From contig JAFGPK010000048.1 in assembly GCA_016936235.1 (NCBI GenBank), positions 1 through 37,725 of the forward strand: a stretch of 37,725 bases of DNA. The letters run 5' to 3'. Made by a program: the position numbers and the translations under genes. The stretch is from Candidatus Fermentibacteraceae bacterium. Its GTDB lineage: Bacteria; Fermentibacterota; Fermentibacteria; Fermentibacterales; JCC-6. The notes beneath the pieces are model-generated. The model made no database searches. It saw nothing but the letters and a program-made list of their open reading frames with translations, and was not told where the DNA came from. Below are positions 7,335-16,172 of this stretch, one piece after another (positions within the stretch are counted from its first letter, which is position 1; each line of letters starts with the position of its first letter).

Positions 7335-10300
7335 AGAAGAGCAGAAACTCCGTTCTGGTTCTGGGTGCCGGTATCGCCGGGATACAGGCATCCCTTGATC
7401 TTGCAGAGATGGGCGTGGGTGTGCATCTGGTGGAAGGGACACCGACCATCGGCGGCAGGATGCCCCAGCTGGACAAGACGTTTCCCACCAACGACTGTTC
7501 GATGTGCATACTGTCCCCGAAGATGAGCGAATGCGTGAGACACCCTCTGATAACACTTCACATTAAGTCCAGCCTTGAGAAGATAGAAGGCGCTCCCGGA
7601 GATTTCCGGTGCACGGTTATCGAACGGGCGAAGTACGTGGACCCGGTCAAATGCGTATCCTGCGGGCTGTGCGAAGAGAAATGCCCTGTCAAGATCGATG
7701 ATGTCTTCGATGAGGGGCTCAGGAAAACAAAAGCCATCTCAAGGTATTTTCTGCAGAGCATCCCTTCGGAGTACACCATCAATGCCGGACACTGTCTGTA
7801 CCTCACTAAAGGTGTATGCAGGCTTTGCGAGAAGGTTTGCCCGACCGGAGCCATCAATTACGGGGACATGGACAGGGAAATCGAGCTGAACGTGAACGCT
7901 GTCATTCTCGCGACCGGGATCGATCCCTACGACCCGATAGGTTTCGGTCATTTCGGCTATCGCCGATACAGCAACGTCGTGACATCCCTGGAATTCGAAC
8001 GGATGCTCTCCGCATCCGGACCCCTGAGCGGTCATGTGGCACGGGCATCGGACGGCAGGGCCCCCGAGAACATAGCCTTCATCCAGTGCGTGGGATCGAG
8101 GGATATAAGCATTGACAGGAATTACTGCTCCTCGGCCTGCTGCATGTTCGCCATTAAGCAGTCCATCATCGCCAGGGAGCACAACAGAGACCTGAGCGCA
8201 ACCATATTCTACATGGACATAAGAGCTTTCGGAAAGGATTTCGACAGGTATTACGAAAAGGCTCAGGAGCAGTACGGCGTGGAGTTCGTAAGGTCCAAGG
8301 TCGCCGAGGTCAGGGAACTCAGGAACGGGAACCTCGAACTGAAGTACACCTTCGAGAACGGTGACATTCAACACAGAGAGTTCGATATGGTGGTTCTGTC
8401 CATAGGTCTGCAGCCACGGGCCGGAAGCAGGGAGCTTTCCGGGAAGCTCGATATCGGGCTAAACAGATTCGGTTTCTGCAGATCGGACACCTTCAGACCT
8501 CTTAACACTACACGGGACGGTGTTTTCGTCTGCGGCGCCATGAACGGTCCGAAGGACAATCCGGAATCCGTCGTATCCGCGTCCGGAGCTGTCGCAGGTG
8601 CGATGGAGTATCTGGACGCGGCAAGATACGAACCATCCGCCGGCGGCGGGGGCGTACCGGAAAAGCATGTCACCGGTGAACGGCCGAGAATAGGTGTTTT
8701 TGTATGTCACTGCGGCATCAACATAGCGGGAGTAGTGGATGTAAAGGATGTAGCCGCATACGCTGCCGGTCTTCCGAATGTAGAGCATGCGGAGAATGTG
8801 GTCTACGCCTGTTCCACCGACTGTCTAGAGACCATTAAGAGCCGCGTGGCTGAGCACGACCTGAACAGGGTGGTGGTCGCAGCCTGTACTCCCAGGACCC
8901 ATGAGCCTCTGTTCCGTCAGACCATCAGTGAGGCAGGCCTCAATCCCTACCTTTTCGAGATGGCGAATATCCGCGACCAGTGTTCATGGGCTCATATGGA
9001 TGAACCTGAACAAGCCACGAGCAAATCAAAGGACCTGGTGGAGATGGCGGTAGCCAAGGCTCGCGGACTTACGCCCCTGGAAAGACTGCCTATCGAGATA
9101 GATCCGGAGGCTCTTGTCATAGGAGGCGGGCTGTCAGGGATGTCGGCGGCTCTGTCCATCGCTGATGCCGGGCACGATGTCTATCTTGTGGAGCGGGCGG
9201 AAGATCTCGGGGGGAACATGAGGGACATCTTCTTCAATTTTGACGGTTCCGATCCGCAGGAGTTCCTCTCCGGGCTGATTGACCGGGTTCTCGGTCACAA
9301 CAGGATAAAGGTGTGGAGGAAAGCATCGATAGAAGACATAACAGGATACGTGGGTAATTTCCGCACGAAACTGACGGGCGAATCGGGAGAGCTGGAAGAA
9401 CTCAGTCATGGCGCGGTGGTGGTGGCGACCGGCGGACAGGAGCATGAGACCGAAGAATACCAGTATGGCCGTTCATCTAGGGTGGTGACGCAGAAGGAAT
9501 TCGAAAGGATGCTTCATGACGGTTCCTTCCCTGCGGGCAGGCTCAGGGAAGTCGTAATGATCCAGTGCGTCGGATCCAGGGAGGAGGGCCGAATGTACTG
9601 CAGCCGCATATGCTGCAGCAAAGCGGTCAAGAATGCTCTCCAGTTGAGAAAGAGGAAGCCCAGGGCCAATATCTACTTCGCGGTCAGGGACGTGAGGACT
9701 TACGGTTTCGCCGAGGAGCACTATTCAGAACTCCGGGACAGCGGAGCGCTGTTCTTCAGATATACGCCCGATTCCAAACCAACAGCGGAGTTGATCGATC
9801 CTGAAGATCCCCACAGCAGGGTAAGGGTCACCGTTCTTGATCCGGTGCTCGAGAAGGAAGTGGTGATCGACGCAGACCTGCTCGTTCTGGCTACGGCGAT
9901 AGACGCTCTGCCCGAGAACCTGAAACTGGCCCGGATGCTGAAGGTACCGCTGAATTCAGACGGGATGTTCCTCGAGGCCCACGTGAAACTCCGTCCCGTT
10001 GATTTCGCCACCGAGGGTATCTTCGTATGCGGACTGGCCCACGGACCGAAGGACATGAGCGAATCCCTGGTACAGGCCAGGGCTGCCGCCGGGAGGGCGC
10101 TTACGTTCCTCAGGAAGAAATCCATCCTTGCCGAGGGTACCATCGCGGAAGTAAGGCGGGAAAGGTGTTCCGGCTGCGGCTACTGCCAGGCTGTATGCGC
10201 CTATTCGGCCATCGAGGTCGATCCTGAGGAGCAGGTGGCCGTGGTCAACGACGCGCTGTGCAAGGGTTGCGGCGCATGCGTCGCTTCATGCAGATGCGGT

Positions 10301-10390
10301 GCCCTGGATCTTCGCGGGTTCAGCAATATTCAGCTTTACTCAGTTTTCAATTCTCTTGTCCGGGAGACTGCGGAAGGAGTAGTCAACTGA
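7331..10390 (+). CDS. hdrA: Full-length double HdrA flavoprotein (HdrA unit 2)
   Basis: This 1019-residue protein contains two complete HdrA modules in one chain. The first has GAGIAG (12-17), the conserved TNDCSMC block (Cys56/59), ferredoxin Cys108/111/114/118 and a second cluster at Cys155/163/166/170. The second begins near residue 455 with VCHCG, has FAD motif GGGLSG (598-603), and ends in a double ferredoxin (Cys946/949/952/956 and Cys977/980/983/987). Fused double HdrAs of about 1000 residues are common in sulfate reducers and syntrophs, where they are candidates for flavin-based electron bifurcation. The GTG start overlaps the MvhD stop, and the next MvhD overlaps its own stop. It is the least diverged of the three HdrA units here and a good reference for the other two. 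Confidence 0.93.
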   Translation: MKKSRNSVLVLGAGIAGIQASLDLAEMGVGVHLVEGTPTIGGRMPQLDKTFPTNDCSMCILSPKMSECVRHPLITLHIKSSLEKIEGAPGDFRCTVIERAKYVDPVKCVSCGLCEEKCPVKIDDVFDEGLRKTKAISRYFLQSIPSEYTINAGHCLYLTKGVCRLCEKVCPTGAINYGDMDREIELNVNAVILATGIDPYDPIGFGHFGYRRYSNVVTSLEFERMLSASGPLSGHVARASDGRAPENIAFIQCVGSRDISIDRNYCSSACCMFAIKQSIIAREHNRDLSATIFYMDIRAFGKDFDRYYEKAQEQYGVEFVRSKVAEVRELRNGNLELKYTFENGDIQHREFDMVVLSIGLQPRAGSRELSGKLDIGLNRFGFCRSDTFRPLNTTRDGVFVCGAMNGPKDNPESVVSASGAVAGAMEYLDAARYEPSAGGGGVPEKHVTGERPRIGVFVCHCGINIAGVVDVKDVAAYAAGLPNVEHAENVVYACSTDCLETIKSRVAEHDLNRVVVAACTPRTHEPLFRQTISEAGLNPYLFEMANIRDQCSWAHMDEPEQATSKSKDLVEMAVAKARGLTPLERLPIEIDPEALVIGGGLSGMSAALSIADAGHDVYLVERAEDLGGNMRDIFFNFDGSDPQEFLSGLIDRVLGHNRIKVWRKASIEDITGYVGNFRTKLTGESGELEELSHGAVVVATGGQEHETEEYQYGRSSRVVTQKEFERMLHDGSFPAGRLREVVMIQCVGSREEGRMYCSRICCSKAVKNALQLRKRKPRANIYFAVRDVRTYGFAEEHYSELRDSGALFFRYTPDSKPTAELIDPEDPHSRVRVTVLDPVLEKEVVIDADLLVLATAIDALPENLKLARMLKVPLNSDGMFLEAHVKLRPVDFATEGIFVCGLAHGPKDMSESLVQARAAAGRALTFLRKKSILAEGTIAEVRRERCSGCGYCQAVCAYSAIEVDPEEQVAVVNDALCKGCGACVASCRCGALDLRGFSNIQLYSVFNSLVRETAEGVVN

Positions 10391-10809
10391 TGAGCGAATG
10401 GCAGCCCAGGATACTGGCGATACTCTGCAACTGGTGCTCCTACGCCGGAGCCGATCTGGCAGGCGTCTCAAGGATACAGTACCCGCCCAACATAAGGGTC
10501 GTGAGGGTCCCGTGTTCCGGCAGGGTGGACCCGCTGTTCATATTGAAGAGCCTTCAGGCTGGTTTTGACGGTGTTCTCGTTTCAGGGTGCCATCCGGGCG
10601 ACTGTCATTACATTTCCGGGAATTACGTTGCCAGAAGGAGGTTCGCGATCCTGAAACCTCTACTGGAGTTCGTTGGGATAGAACCGGACAGGGTGCAGTT
10701 CTCGTGGATATCTGCCGGTGAGGGGGAGCGGTTCGCGACGGTGGTTACCAAGGTGGTCGAAGACGTTAGAAAGCTCGGTCCCTCGAAGAGGATTGTGAAG
10801 AAAGCATGA
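10390..10809 (+). CDS. mvhD: MvhD/FlxD-type [2Fe-2S] adaptor subunit (third of three)
   Basis: This 139-residue MvhD-family protein has Cys13/16 (LCNWC), Cys42, Cys67 and Cys72 (GCHPGDCHY). The start is the ATG at 10390, which shares its A with the HdrA stop (TGATG); the open frame extends upstream to 10258, but that part lies inside the HdrA gene. It differs from the other two copies in PCSGR instead of MCSSR, and it sits at the head of an Flx-like gene set (FdhB-like, HydB-like and HydG-like proteins). It may therefore be the FlxD-type adaptor that takes electrons from the NAD(P)H module at 11777-13652. Confidence 0.93.
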   Translation: MSEWQPRILAILCNWCSYAGADLAGVSRIQYPPNIRVVRVPCSGRVDPLFILKSLQAGFDGVLVSGCHPGDCHYISGNYVARRRFAILKPLLEFVGIEPDRVQFSWISAGEGERFATVVTKVVEDVRKLGPSKRIVKKA

Positions 10810-11771
10810 ATGTGACCGCGAAGCTGAGAGAGACGATAAGAGAGCTTTTCTCCGCAGACAAGGTGGACGTCTTCCTCGCGTGGGAAGAGGGATCGTTGCC
10901 GATGTCCTCCACGCCTCTTTTCATAACTGACGGGGCTCAGGCCGACCGCGCGATCTTCGACCCCAGATGCGGCAACAACCTCTCCGTTTATTTCACGAAG
11001 GACTCAAGGCAGTTCCGCGGCAAAAGAGTGGGGATAGCCGTCAAGGGCTGTGACGCGAGATCGCTGGTCCTTAACATCCAGGAGAACCAGGTCCTGCGCG
11101 ACATGGTGGTGATAGTCGGAGTTCCATGCAACGGAGTGATCGACGGGAAGAAGATCCGGAGGAGAACGGGTGGGAAACAGGTAACCGAAGTGATGGAGAA
11201 CGGAGATTCGGTAACGTTGAAAGGACCGGAGTTCAGCATTACTCTTGACCGCAGCGAAGTCCTGAGTTCCTCATGTCTCAGATGCGTTCATCCGGATGCC
11301 ACGGAGTACGATGTATTTCTGGGTGAAGCGAGGGCAGAGGTCGGTAACGAAAACAGAAGAAAAGCGCTGGACGAGGTCGAGGCGCTCTCCTCCGCCCAGA
11401 GGTGGGAGCGGACAAGAAAGGAATACGAGAAATGCATCCGCTGCTACGCCTGCAGGAATGTATGCCCGTCCTGTTACTGCAGCGAGTGCTTCGTTGATCA
11501 GAACGATCCTCAGTGGATCGGCGGCACCTGTGATGTCACCGACACGGTGATATTCCACCTGATCAGGAACCTGCACGTCGCGGGGAGATGCGTGGAATGC
11601 GGCGCCTGTGCGCGAGCCTGTCCAATGGACATCGATCTGCTCCTGCTGAACCTGAAGACAGCGGAGGAGATAAAGAAGAGATTCGGCGATACTGCCGGGA
11701 TCAGAATCGACGGAAGACCGGTGATGGCAGAATTCCGTGAAGACGAGAAACAGGAATTCATAATGGGGTAA
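10806..11771 (+). CDS. FdhB/FlxC-like dicluster iron-sulfur protein
   Basis: This 321-residue protein is related to the two FdhB-like proteins at 4598 and 5775 but shorter. It has GCDARSL (81-87) in place of PCEIRA, Cys108 (VPCNG), SSCLRC (155-160), and two [4Fe-4S] motifs: Cys210/213/216/220 (running into CPSCYCSEC) and Cys262/265/268/272. The start overlaps the MvhD stop (ATGA). Its position between an MvhD and the HydB/HydG-like pair suggests the FlxC place in an Flx-type complex. The FlxC assignment rests on context and is tentative. The iron-sulfur nature is clear. Confidence 0.78.
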   Translation: MNVTAKLRETIRELFSADKVDVFLAWEEGSLPMSSTPLFITDGAQADRAIFDPRCGNNLSVYFTKDSRQFRGKRVGIAVKGCDARSLVLNIQENQVLRDMVVIVGVPCNGVIDGKKIRRRTGGKQVTEVMENGDSVTLKGPEFSITLDRSEVLSSSCLRCVHPDATEYDVFLGEARAEVGNENRRKALDEVEALSSAQRWERTRKEYEKCIRCYACRNVCPSCYCSECFVDQNDPQWIGGTCDVTDTVIFHLIRNLHVAGRCVECGACARACPMDIDLLLLNLKTAEEIKKRFGDTAGIRIDGRPVMAEFREDEKQEFIMG

Positions 11772-11776
11772 CCGGA

Positions 11777-12826
11777 ATGTACAGACTTGACAAGGGCAGA
11801 TTCGACGAGTTCATCCGGCTCCTGGGCAGGGAGTACAGGACTTACGCTCCCGTGCGCACCGCCGGACGGACCGGTTTCGCCATCGTAGACTCGGCCGGGA
11901 TGATAGACACCGATGTCCTCGTAACTGACATGTCTCCCAAGGAAATATTCTTTCCTCCTTCGGAAACGCTTTTCAGATACGGCAGGAACGGCATAAAGAC
12001 CGATGAGGTCCCGGAAAGACCCATCGCGGTCTGGGGCATCAGGAGCTGTGATGTCAGGAGCCTGTCCATGCTCGACAGGGTATTCGGCAGCGCCGTACAG
12101 ATGCCCGAAGATGACAGGTTCAAGGATCCCTACTGGAATCACAGGTACGGCAGCTCCCTGCTTTTCGGCTCCGCCTGCATCGATCCCTCCCCGACCTGCT
12201 TCTGCAACTGGTTCGGCGGAGGACCCTTCAATAAGGACGGCATGGATGTATTCACGGTGGACGCCGGGGAGTACTACCTTCTGGAACCGGTAAGCGGGAA
12301 GGGACAGGAATTCATCGGCGGACTGGCCTGTCTTGCTCCTGCAGGTGAGAGTGAGCTGGACCTCGTTTCCGCCATTGCGGCTGAAGCCGCTTCCAGGATG
12401 CCGGAGGAGGAAGACCTGAAGGAGGCCGGCAGGAAGCTCTCCGATATCTTCGATGAGCCTGTATGGAGCGAATTAAGCGCCAAATGCGTCAACTGCGGAG
12501 CGTGCACTTTCTGCTGCCCGACCTGCCACTGTTTCGATATCCAGGATGAGAGCCAGGGATCCGAAGGTCGAAGAGTACGCATCTGGGATTCATGCATGTT
12601 CCCGATCTTCACAAGGGAAGCGTCGGGCCATAATCCGAGAGCCCTCTCAAAGGAGCGGGTGAGGCAGAGGATCATGCACAAGTACAGCTATTCCCTGGAG
12701 AACTACGGGGAGTTCCTCTGTACCGGTTGCGGAAGGTGTGTTTTAGTATGTCCTGTGAATCTTGATATAAGGGATGTTCTGAGAAGGCTTCTCCATTACC
12801 GGGCCGAAGGAAAATGCAATGGATAA
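11777..12826 (+). CDS. Sulfhydrogenase beta/AsrA/FlxB-type 4Fe-4S dicluster protein
   Basis: This 349-residue protein matches the family of the sulfhydrogenase beta subunit (HydB), anaerobic sulfite reductase subunit A and FlxB. Family marks are GIRSCDVRSL (87-96), a Cys134/141/143 set ending CFCNWFGGGP (141-150), and two [4Fe-4S] motifs, Cys237/240/243/247 (followed by CPTCHC) and Cys315/318/321/325. These proteins relay electrons between the FAD/NAD(P) subunit and the rest of the complex. Its stop overlaps the start of the next gene, which encodes that partner. No hydrogenase small or large subunit follows, so it serves the HdrA system here rather than a sulfhydrogenase. Confidence 0.85.
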   Translation: MYRLDKGRFDEFIRLLGREYRTYAPVRTAGRTGFAIVDSAGMIDTDVLVTDMSPKEIFFPPSETLFRYGRNGIKTDEVPERPIAVWGIRSCDVRSLSMLDRVFGSAVQMPEDDRFKDPYWNHRYGSSLLFGSACIDPSPTCFCNWFGGGPFNKDGMDVFTVDAGEYYLLEPVSGKGQEFIGGLACLAPAGESELDLVSAIAAEAASRMPEEEDLKEAGRKLSDIFDEPVWSELSAKCVNCGACTFCCPTCHCFDIQDESQGSEGRRVRIWDSCMFPIFTREASGHNPRALSKERVRQRIMHKYSYSLENYGEFLCTGCGRCVLVCPVNLDIRDVLRRLLHYRAEGKCNG

Positions 12827-13652
12827 TAGCTACGTTCCGATACGCATGAGAGTGGAAAAGATAGCGGTGGAGGATCCTGAGCGGAACCTGAGAACGTACG
12901 ATCTGGCCTTTGAGGATGAGGATGCCGGGAAACGATTCAACTACCTTCCAGGGCAGTTCTGCGAAATGTCCATCCTCGGAAAGGGTGAATCGCCCTTCGG
13001 AATAGCCTCTTCACCCTCTGAAGGGGATCTCCTCAAGTTCACCGTCAACAGGGCCGGTTCGGTGACCGGCGAGATCCATTATCTGAGAGAAGGGGACGCA
13101 GTAGGCATCAGGGGACCCCTTGGAAACTGGTACCCCGTTGAAAAGCTCAAGGGGATGAATGTCCTGATAATAGGTGGAGGCTTCGCCTTTACCACACTGC
13201 GTTCCCTTCTTGTCTACCTTCTGGGATCCAGGGGCGATTACGGAGACATCAACGTAATCTACGGGGCCCGGAATCCCGACCTGTTCATATACAAGAACGA
13301 AATAGAGGAATGGAGAACCAGGGAGGATATGGAGCTGCACCTCACCATCGACAGCCCGGTGGATGGCTGGAGCGGCATGACCGGGTTCGTACCCTCCGTT
13401 ACCGGCGAACTGGCACCCGGACAGGAGAACACCATGGCCATCGTGTGCGGTCCGCCCATCATGATCAAGTTCACGCTCCCGGTACTGACGGAACTTGGAT
13501 TTCCCGATGAGCGGATATACACCTCTCTGGAGCGGAGAATGAAATGCGGCATCGGCAAATGCGGCAGGTGCAACATCGGTTCCCGCTACGTCTGTATTGA
13601 CGGCCCGGTGTTCTCCCTGGCTCAGCTGAGGAACATACCGGAGGCATTTTAG
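12819..13652 (+). CDS. FAD/NAD(P)-binding, [2Fe-2S] reductase subunit (HydG/AsrB/FlxA type)
   Basis: This 277-residue protein has the ferredoxin-NADP reductase-type fold of sulfhydrogenase gamma, AsrB and FlxA. It has an FAD barrel with PGQFCEM (44-50) and FGIASS (60-65), an NAD(P) Rossmann start at IIGGGFAFTTLRS (117-129), and a C-terminal [2Fe-2S] motif with Cys243, 248, 251 and 259. The usual GGxGxAP nucleotide loop reads GGGFAFT, so nucleotide preference is uncertain. It overlaps the preceding beta-type subunit by 8 bases. It is one of two independent pyridine-nucleotide entry points in this operon, the other being the NuoF protein at 16169. Confidence 0.88.
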   Translation: MDNSYVPIRMRVEKIAVEDPERNLRTYDLAFEDEDAGKRFNYLPGQFCEMSILGKGESPFGIASSPSEGDLLKFTVNRAGSVTGEIHYLREGDAVGIRGPLGNWYPVEKLKGMNVLIIGGGFAFTTLRSLLVYLLGSRGDYGDINVIYGARNPDLFIYKNEIEEWRTREDMELHLTIDSPVDGWSGMTGFVPSVTGELAPGQENTMAIVCGPPIMIKFTLPVLTELGFPDERIYTSLERRMKCGIGKCGRCNIGSRYVCIDGPVFSLAQLRNIPEAF

Positions 13653-13666
13653 ATGGAGATAGCCTG

Positions 13667-14137
13667 ATGGACAAGATAATAATCGCTGAAAAAGATCCCG
13701 ACTTCAAGAACGACATTGCTTCCCAGCCGGGTGCGGAATCCTTCATGCGCTGTTTCACGTGCGGCACATGCACGGCCTCGTGCCCGGTGGCCGAAGTGAA
13801 TGACCAGTACGACCCCAGGAAGATCATAAGGATGTCCATTCTCGGCATGCGGAAAGAGGTCCTTTCATCGGACATCCTCTGGATGTGTTCGCGGTGCTAC
13901 ACATGCCACGCCCTTTGCCCGCAGAACGTGAAGTTCACCGATGTCATCAGCATTCTGAGGGATATGGCCGTCAAGGAAGGGTACGTACCTGCTGAAAGAC
14001 TGGAAAAGGCAAGGGAGCTTGACAGGATCATCCAGGATCTCAGATGCAGGATCATCGGGAACAAGCTCCATCCAGACGAGGAACTCGGAAAAGAGATACT
14101 GAGAATGGTGCAGGATGAGATCGTCGAAGAATGGTAG
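13667..14137 (+). CDS. hdrC: HdrC-like 4Fe-4S dicluster subunit
   Basis: This 156-residue protein has the HdrC pattern: Cys29/32/35/39 (RCFTCGTC) and Cys74/77/80/84 (MCSRCYTC), then the usual helical tail. HdrC links HdrA to HdrB, the disulfide-reducing subunit. HdrB normally lies next to HdrC and would show CCG-type cysteine repeats. None is encoded here; an FrhB-type flavoprotein follows 3 bases later instead. GGAG at 13655-13658 is the ribosome site. HdrC may feed the FrhB protein directly, or an HdrB-like partner may be encoded elsewhere. Confidence 0.88.
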   Translation: MDKIIIAEKDPDFKNDIASQPGAESFMRCFTCGTCTASCPVAEVNDQYDPRKIIRMSILGMRKEVLSSDILWMCSRCYTCHALCPQNVKFTDVISILRDMAVKEGYVPAERLEKARELDRIIQDLRCRIIGNKLHPDEELGKEILRMVQDEIVEEW

Positions 14138-14140
14138 ATC

Positions 14141-15274
14141 ATGACTGAAGAGAGAATACGATCGTTTGACAACCTTATGTCAGAGGTGATCTCAGCCGGG
14201 ATCTGCGGGAAGTGCGGGGGATGTGTCTCAGTGTGTTCGGCCAACATGATAAGGGCTCTGAAGCTTGATGAGAACGGCTTCCCGACCTACGCGGAGAAGG
14301 ATAGATGTCTTGAATGCGGCCTGTGCTACATAATCTGTCCCCAGACTCACTGCGTAAGGGATGAAGTGAGGGCCAGGTTCAAGTGGGAGCCTCCCATCGG
14401 CTACTACTCGGATGTCATCTCGGCACAGTCCACCGACCGGGAGATACTGGACGTAGCGACGGACGGCGGTGTCGTAACCGCTCTGCTTGTCCACATGCTG
14501 GAATCCGGGTTCATAGACGGCGCGGTCGTCTCCATCAGCAGGGACGGTTTCGGCCGGGAACCCAGCGTGGCGGTAACGAGAGAGGAACTGATATCGGCAG
14601 CGGGTTCACATTTCGGCGAGCTCCCCCATCTCGAGGAACTGGGTGACAGGTATACCAATTACGTCTCCGCTGTGAGATACGCCACCAGAGCCGCTCCCCG
14701 GAAGCTCAACAGGCTGGCGGTGGTGGGAACTCCATGTCAGATAACGGCCATACGCAACATGCAGGCCCTCGCCATGATGCCCTCGGACATAATGACCTTC
14801 ACCATAGGCCTTTTCTGCATGCAGTGCTTCGATCTAAGGAAACTCCTGGAAAAGGACTTTCTCAGCAGGAGGAACATCAGTCTCGATGACATACTGGGGA
14901 TGAACATAAAGGATGAATTCATTCTGACACTGCAATCAGGAATAAACGTCCGCATTCCGATGAGGGAGATCGAGGAAATAGCCAGACCCGCATGTCTCAA
15001 ATGCCAGGACTTCGCCAATGATTTCGCCGATATCTCGGTGGGCGGGCTCGGTTCGCCTGACAAGCACACCACGGTGATGATCAGGACCCTCAAGGGTAAG
15101 ATGATGATTGCCGATGCCCTGGCCGGCGGCCTCATCCGGAAGACGGGTGAGGGTTCTTCTGAAAAAGCGGGACCGGGCCACTCGGGGATGGTATCCCTGG
15201 TTAAGGAATTCGCTGAGAGGAAAAAGGCCAGGGGAGCCCGTTACAGGAGTACACCGGGCGGGAAGAATGACTGA
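14141..15274 (+). CDS. FrhB/FdhB-family flavo-iron-sulfur oxidoreductase
   Basis: This 377-residue protein has the full F420 hydrogenase/dehydrogenase beta-subunit layout. Two N-terminal [4Fe-4S] motifs are present (Cys22/25/28/32 and Cys56/59/62/66), then the conserved DGGVVTALL segment (about residue 108), VGTPCQI (195-201) in the FAD/deazaflavin domain and CLKC (285-288). Archaeal members reduce F420. Bacterial members next to Hdr genes often have unproven acceptors (NAD(P)H, ferredoxin, thiols). It occupies the place where HdrB is expected, directly after HdrC. Its stop overlaps the ATG of the HdrA-NuoE fusion. Confidence 0.85.
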   Translation: MTEERIRSFDNLMSEVISAGICGKCGGCVSVCSANMIRALKLDENGFPTYAEKDRCLECGLCYIICPQTHCVRDEVRARFKWEPPIGYYSDVISAQSTDREILDVATDGGVVTALLVHMLESGFIDGAVVSISRDGFGREPSVAVTREELISAAGSHFGELPHLEELGDRYTNYVSAVRYATRAAPRKLNRLAVVGTPCQITAIRNMQALAMMPSDIMTFTIGLFCMQCFDLRKLLEKDFLSRRNISLDDILGMNIKDEFILTLQSGINVRIPMREIEEIARPACLKCQDFANDFADISVGGLGSPDKHTTVMIRTLKGKMMIADALAGGLIRKTGEGSSEKAGPGHSGMVSLVKEFAERKKARGARYRSTPGGKND

Positions 15275-16172
15275 ATTGAAGAAGAAAGAGAAGATCGGAA
15301 CCCCTGATACGGCTGACCGGCAGTCGGGTGCCGTAATGGTCGTGGGCGGAGGTATCGCAGGAATTCAATCCTCGCTGGACCTTGCCGATTCGGGTTTCAA
15401 GGTCTACCTGCTGGAGAGGACCCCGGCCATCGGCGGGACCATGGCCCAGCTTGACAAGACCTTCCCCACCAACGACTGCGCCATGTGCGTTATTTCCCCC
15501 AAACTGGTCGGAAGCGGTCGGCACCTGAACATCGACCTCATAACCAATGCCGAGCTGATGGGCATTGAAGGGGATGCCGGCAATTTTACCGTCAAAGTGA
15601 AAAGGCATCCCAGGTACGTTGATTCGGAGAAATGCACCGGCTGCGGCGCGTGCGTCCAGAACTGTCCGGTATCCAGGATCATTTACGCTGTGGAACTGGA
15701 TGAGGTCGAACTGGAGAGGAAGGATCTCGATATCGTCATGCCTCTGCTGGAGGACAGCGCGGGGACCAGGGGATCGCTCATGCCCGTACTGCAGGCCATA
15801 GACAGGCATTACGGTTACCTCCCGAAGGATGTCATCAGGTTCATTTCCGGAAAACTCGATGTGAGCATATCCGAGATCTACAATATCGCCACCTTCTACA
15901 ACTCCTTCAGTCTCGTACCGAAGGGCAGGCACAGGATAAGCATCTGCATGGGGACCACGTGCTATGTAAAAGGGGCGGAGAAGATCATGCAGAAACTGTG
16001 CAGGGATCTCGGGACCGAGCCCGGGGGGACTACTGAAGATCTGAGATTCTCCGTAGAGGCTGCCCGTTGCATAGGATGCTGCAGCCTGGCTCCTGCAATA
16101 ATGGTAAATGACAGGGTTTACGGAAGGGTCAAGCTCAGCGACCTCTCCGGCATACTTAAGGAATACGAATGA
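15267..16172 (+). CDS. Fusion: HdrA N-terminal FAD segment + NuoE
   Basis: This 301-residue protein joins two parts. Residues about 20-140 match only the start of HdrA: GGGIAG (27-32), the conserved TFPTNDCAMC block (Cys71/74) and ferredoxin Cys123/126/129/133. The remaining two thirds of that HdrA FAD domain are missing. Residues about 155-301 are a complete NuoE-type thioredoxin-like [2Fe-2S] subunit with Cys227/232 and Cys268/272. The missing HdrA part occurs two genes downstream behind a NuoG-like head. The ATG at 15267 overlaps the upstream stop and has GGGAAG before it; an in-frame ATG at 15108 lies wholly inside the FrhB gene. The split FAD site may be rebuilt between chains. Confidence 0.88.
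   Translation: MTELKKKEKIGTPDTADRQSGAVMVVGGGIAGIQSSLDLADSGFKVYLLERTPAIGGTMAQLDKTFPTNDCAMCVISPKLVGSGRHLNIDLITNAELMGIEGDAGNFTVKVKRHPRYVDSEKCTGCGACVQNCPVSRIIYAVELDEVELERKDLDIVMPLLEDSAGTRGSLMPVLQAIDRHYGYLPKDVIRFISGKLDVSISEIYNIATFYNSFSLVPKGRHRISICMGTTCYVKGAEKIMQKLCRDLGTEPGGTTEDLRFSVEAARCIGCCSLAPAIMVNDRVYGRVKLSDLSGILKEYE

Noticed and set aside
10258-10389. Upstream extension of the third MvhD gene
   Set aside because: It lies within the HdrA C-terminal ferredoxin. The MvhD family starts just before LCNWC, which fits the ATG at 10390.
15108-15266. Upstream extension of the HdrA-NuoE fusion
   Set aside because: These 53 codons lie inside the FrhB gene and look like a shadow frame; the ATG at 15267 has the coupled overlap.
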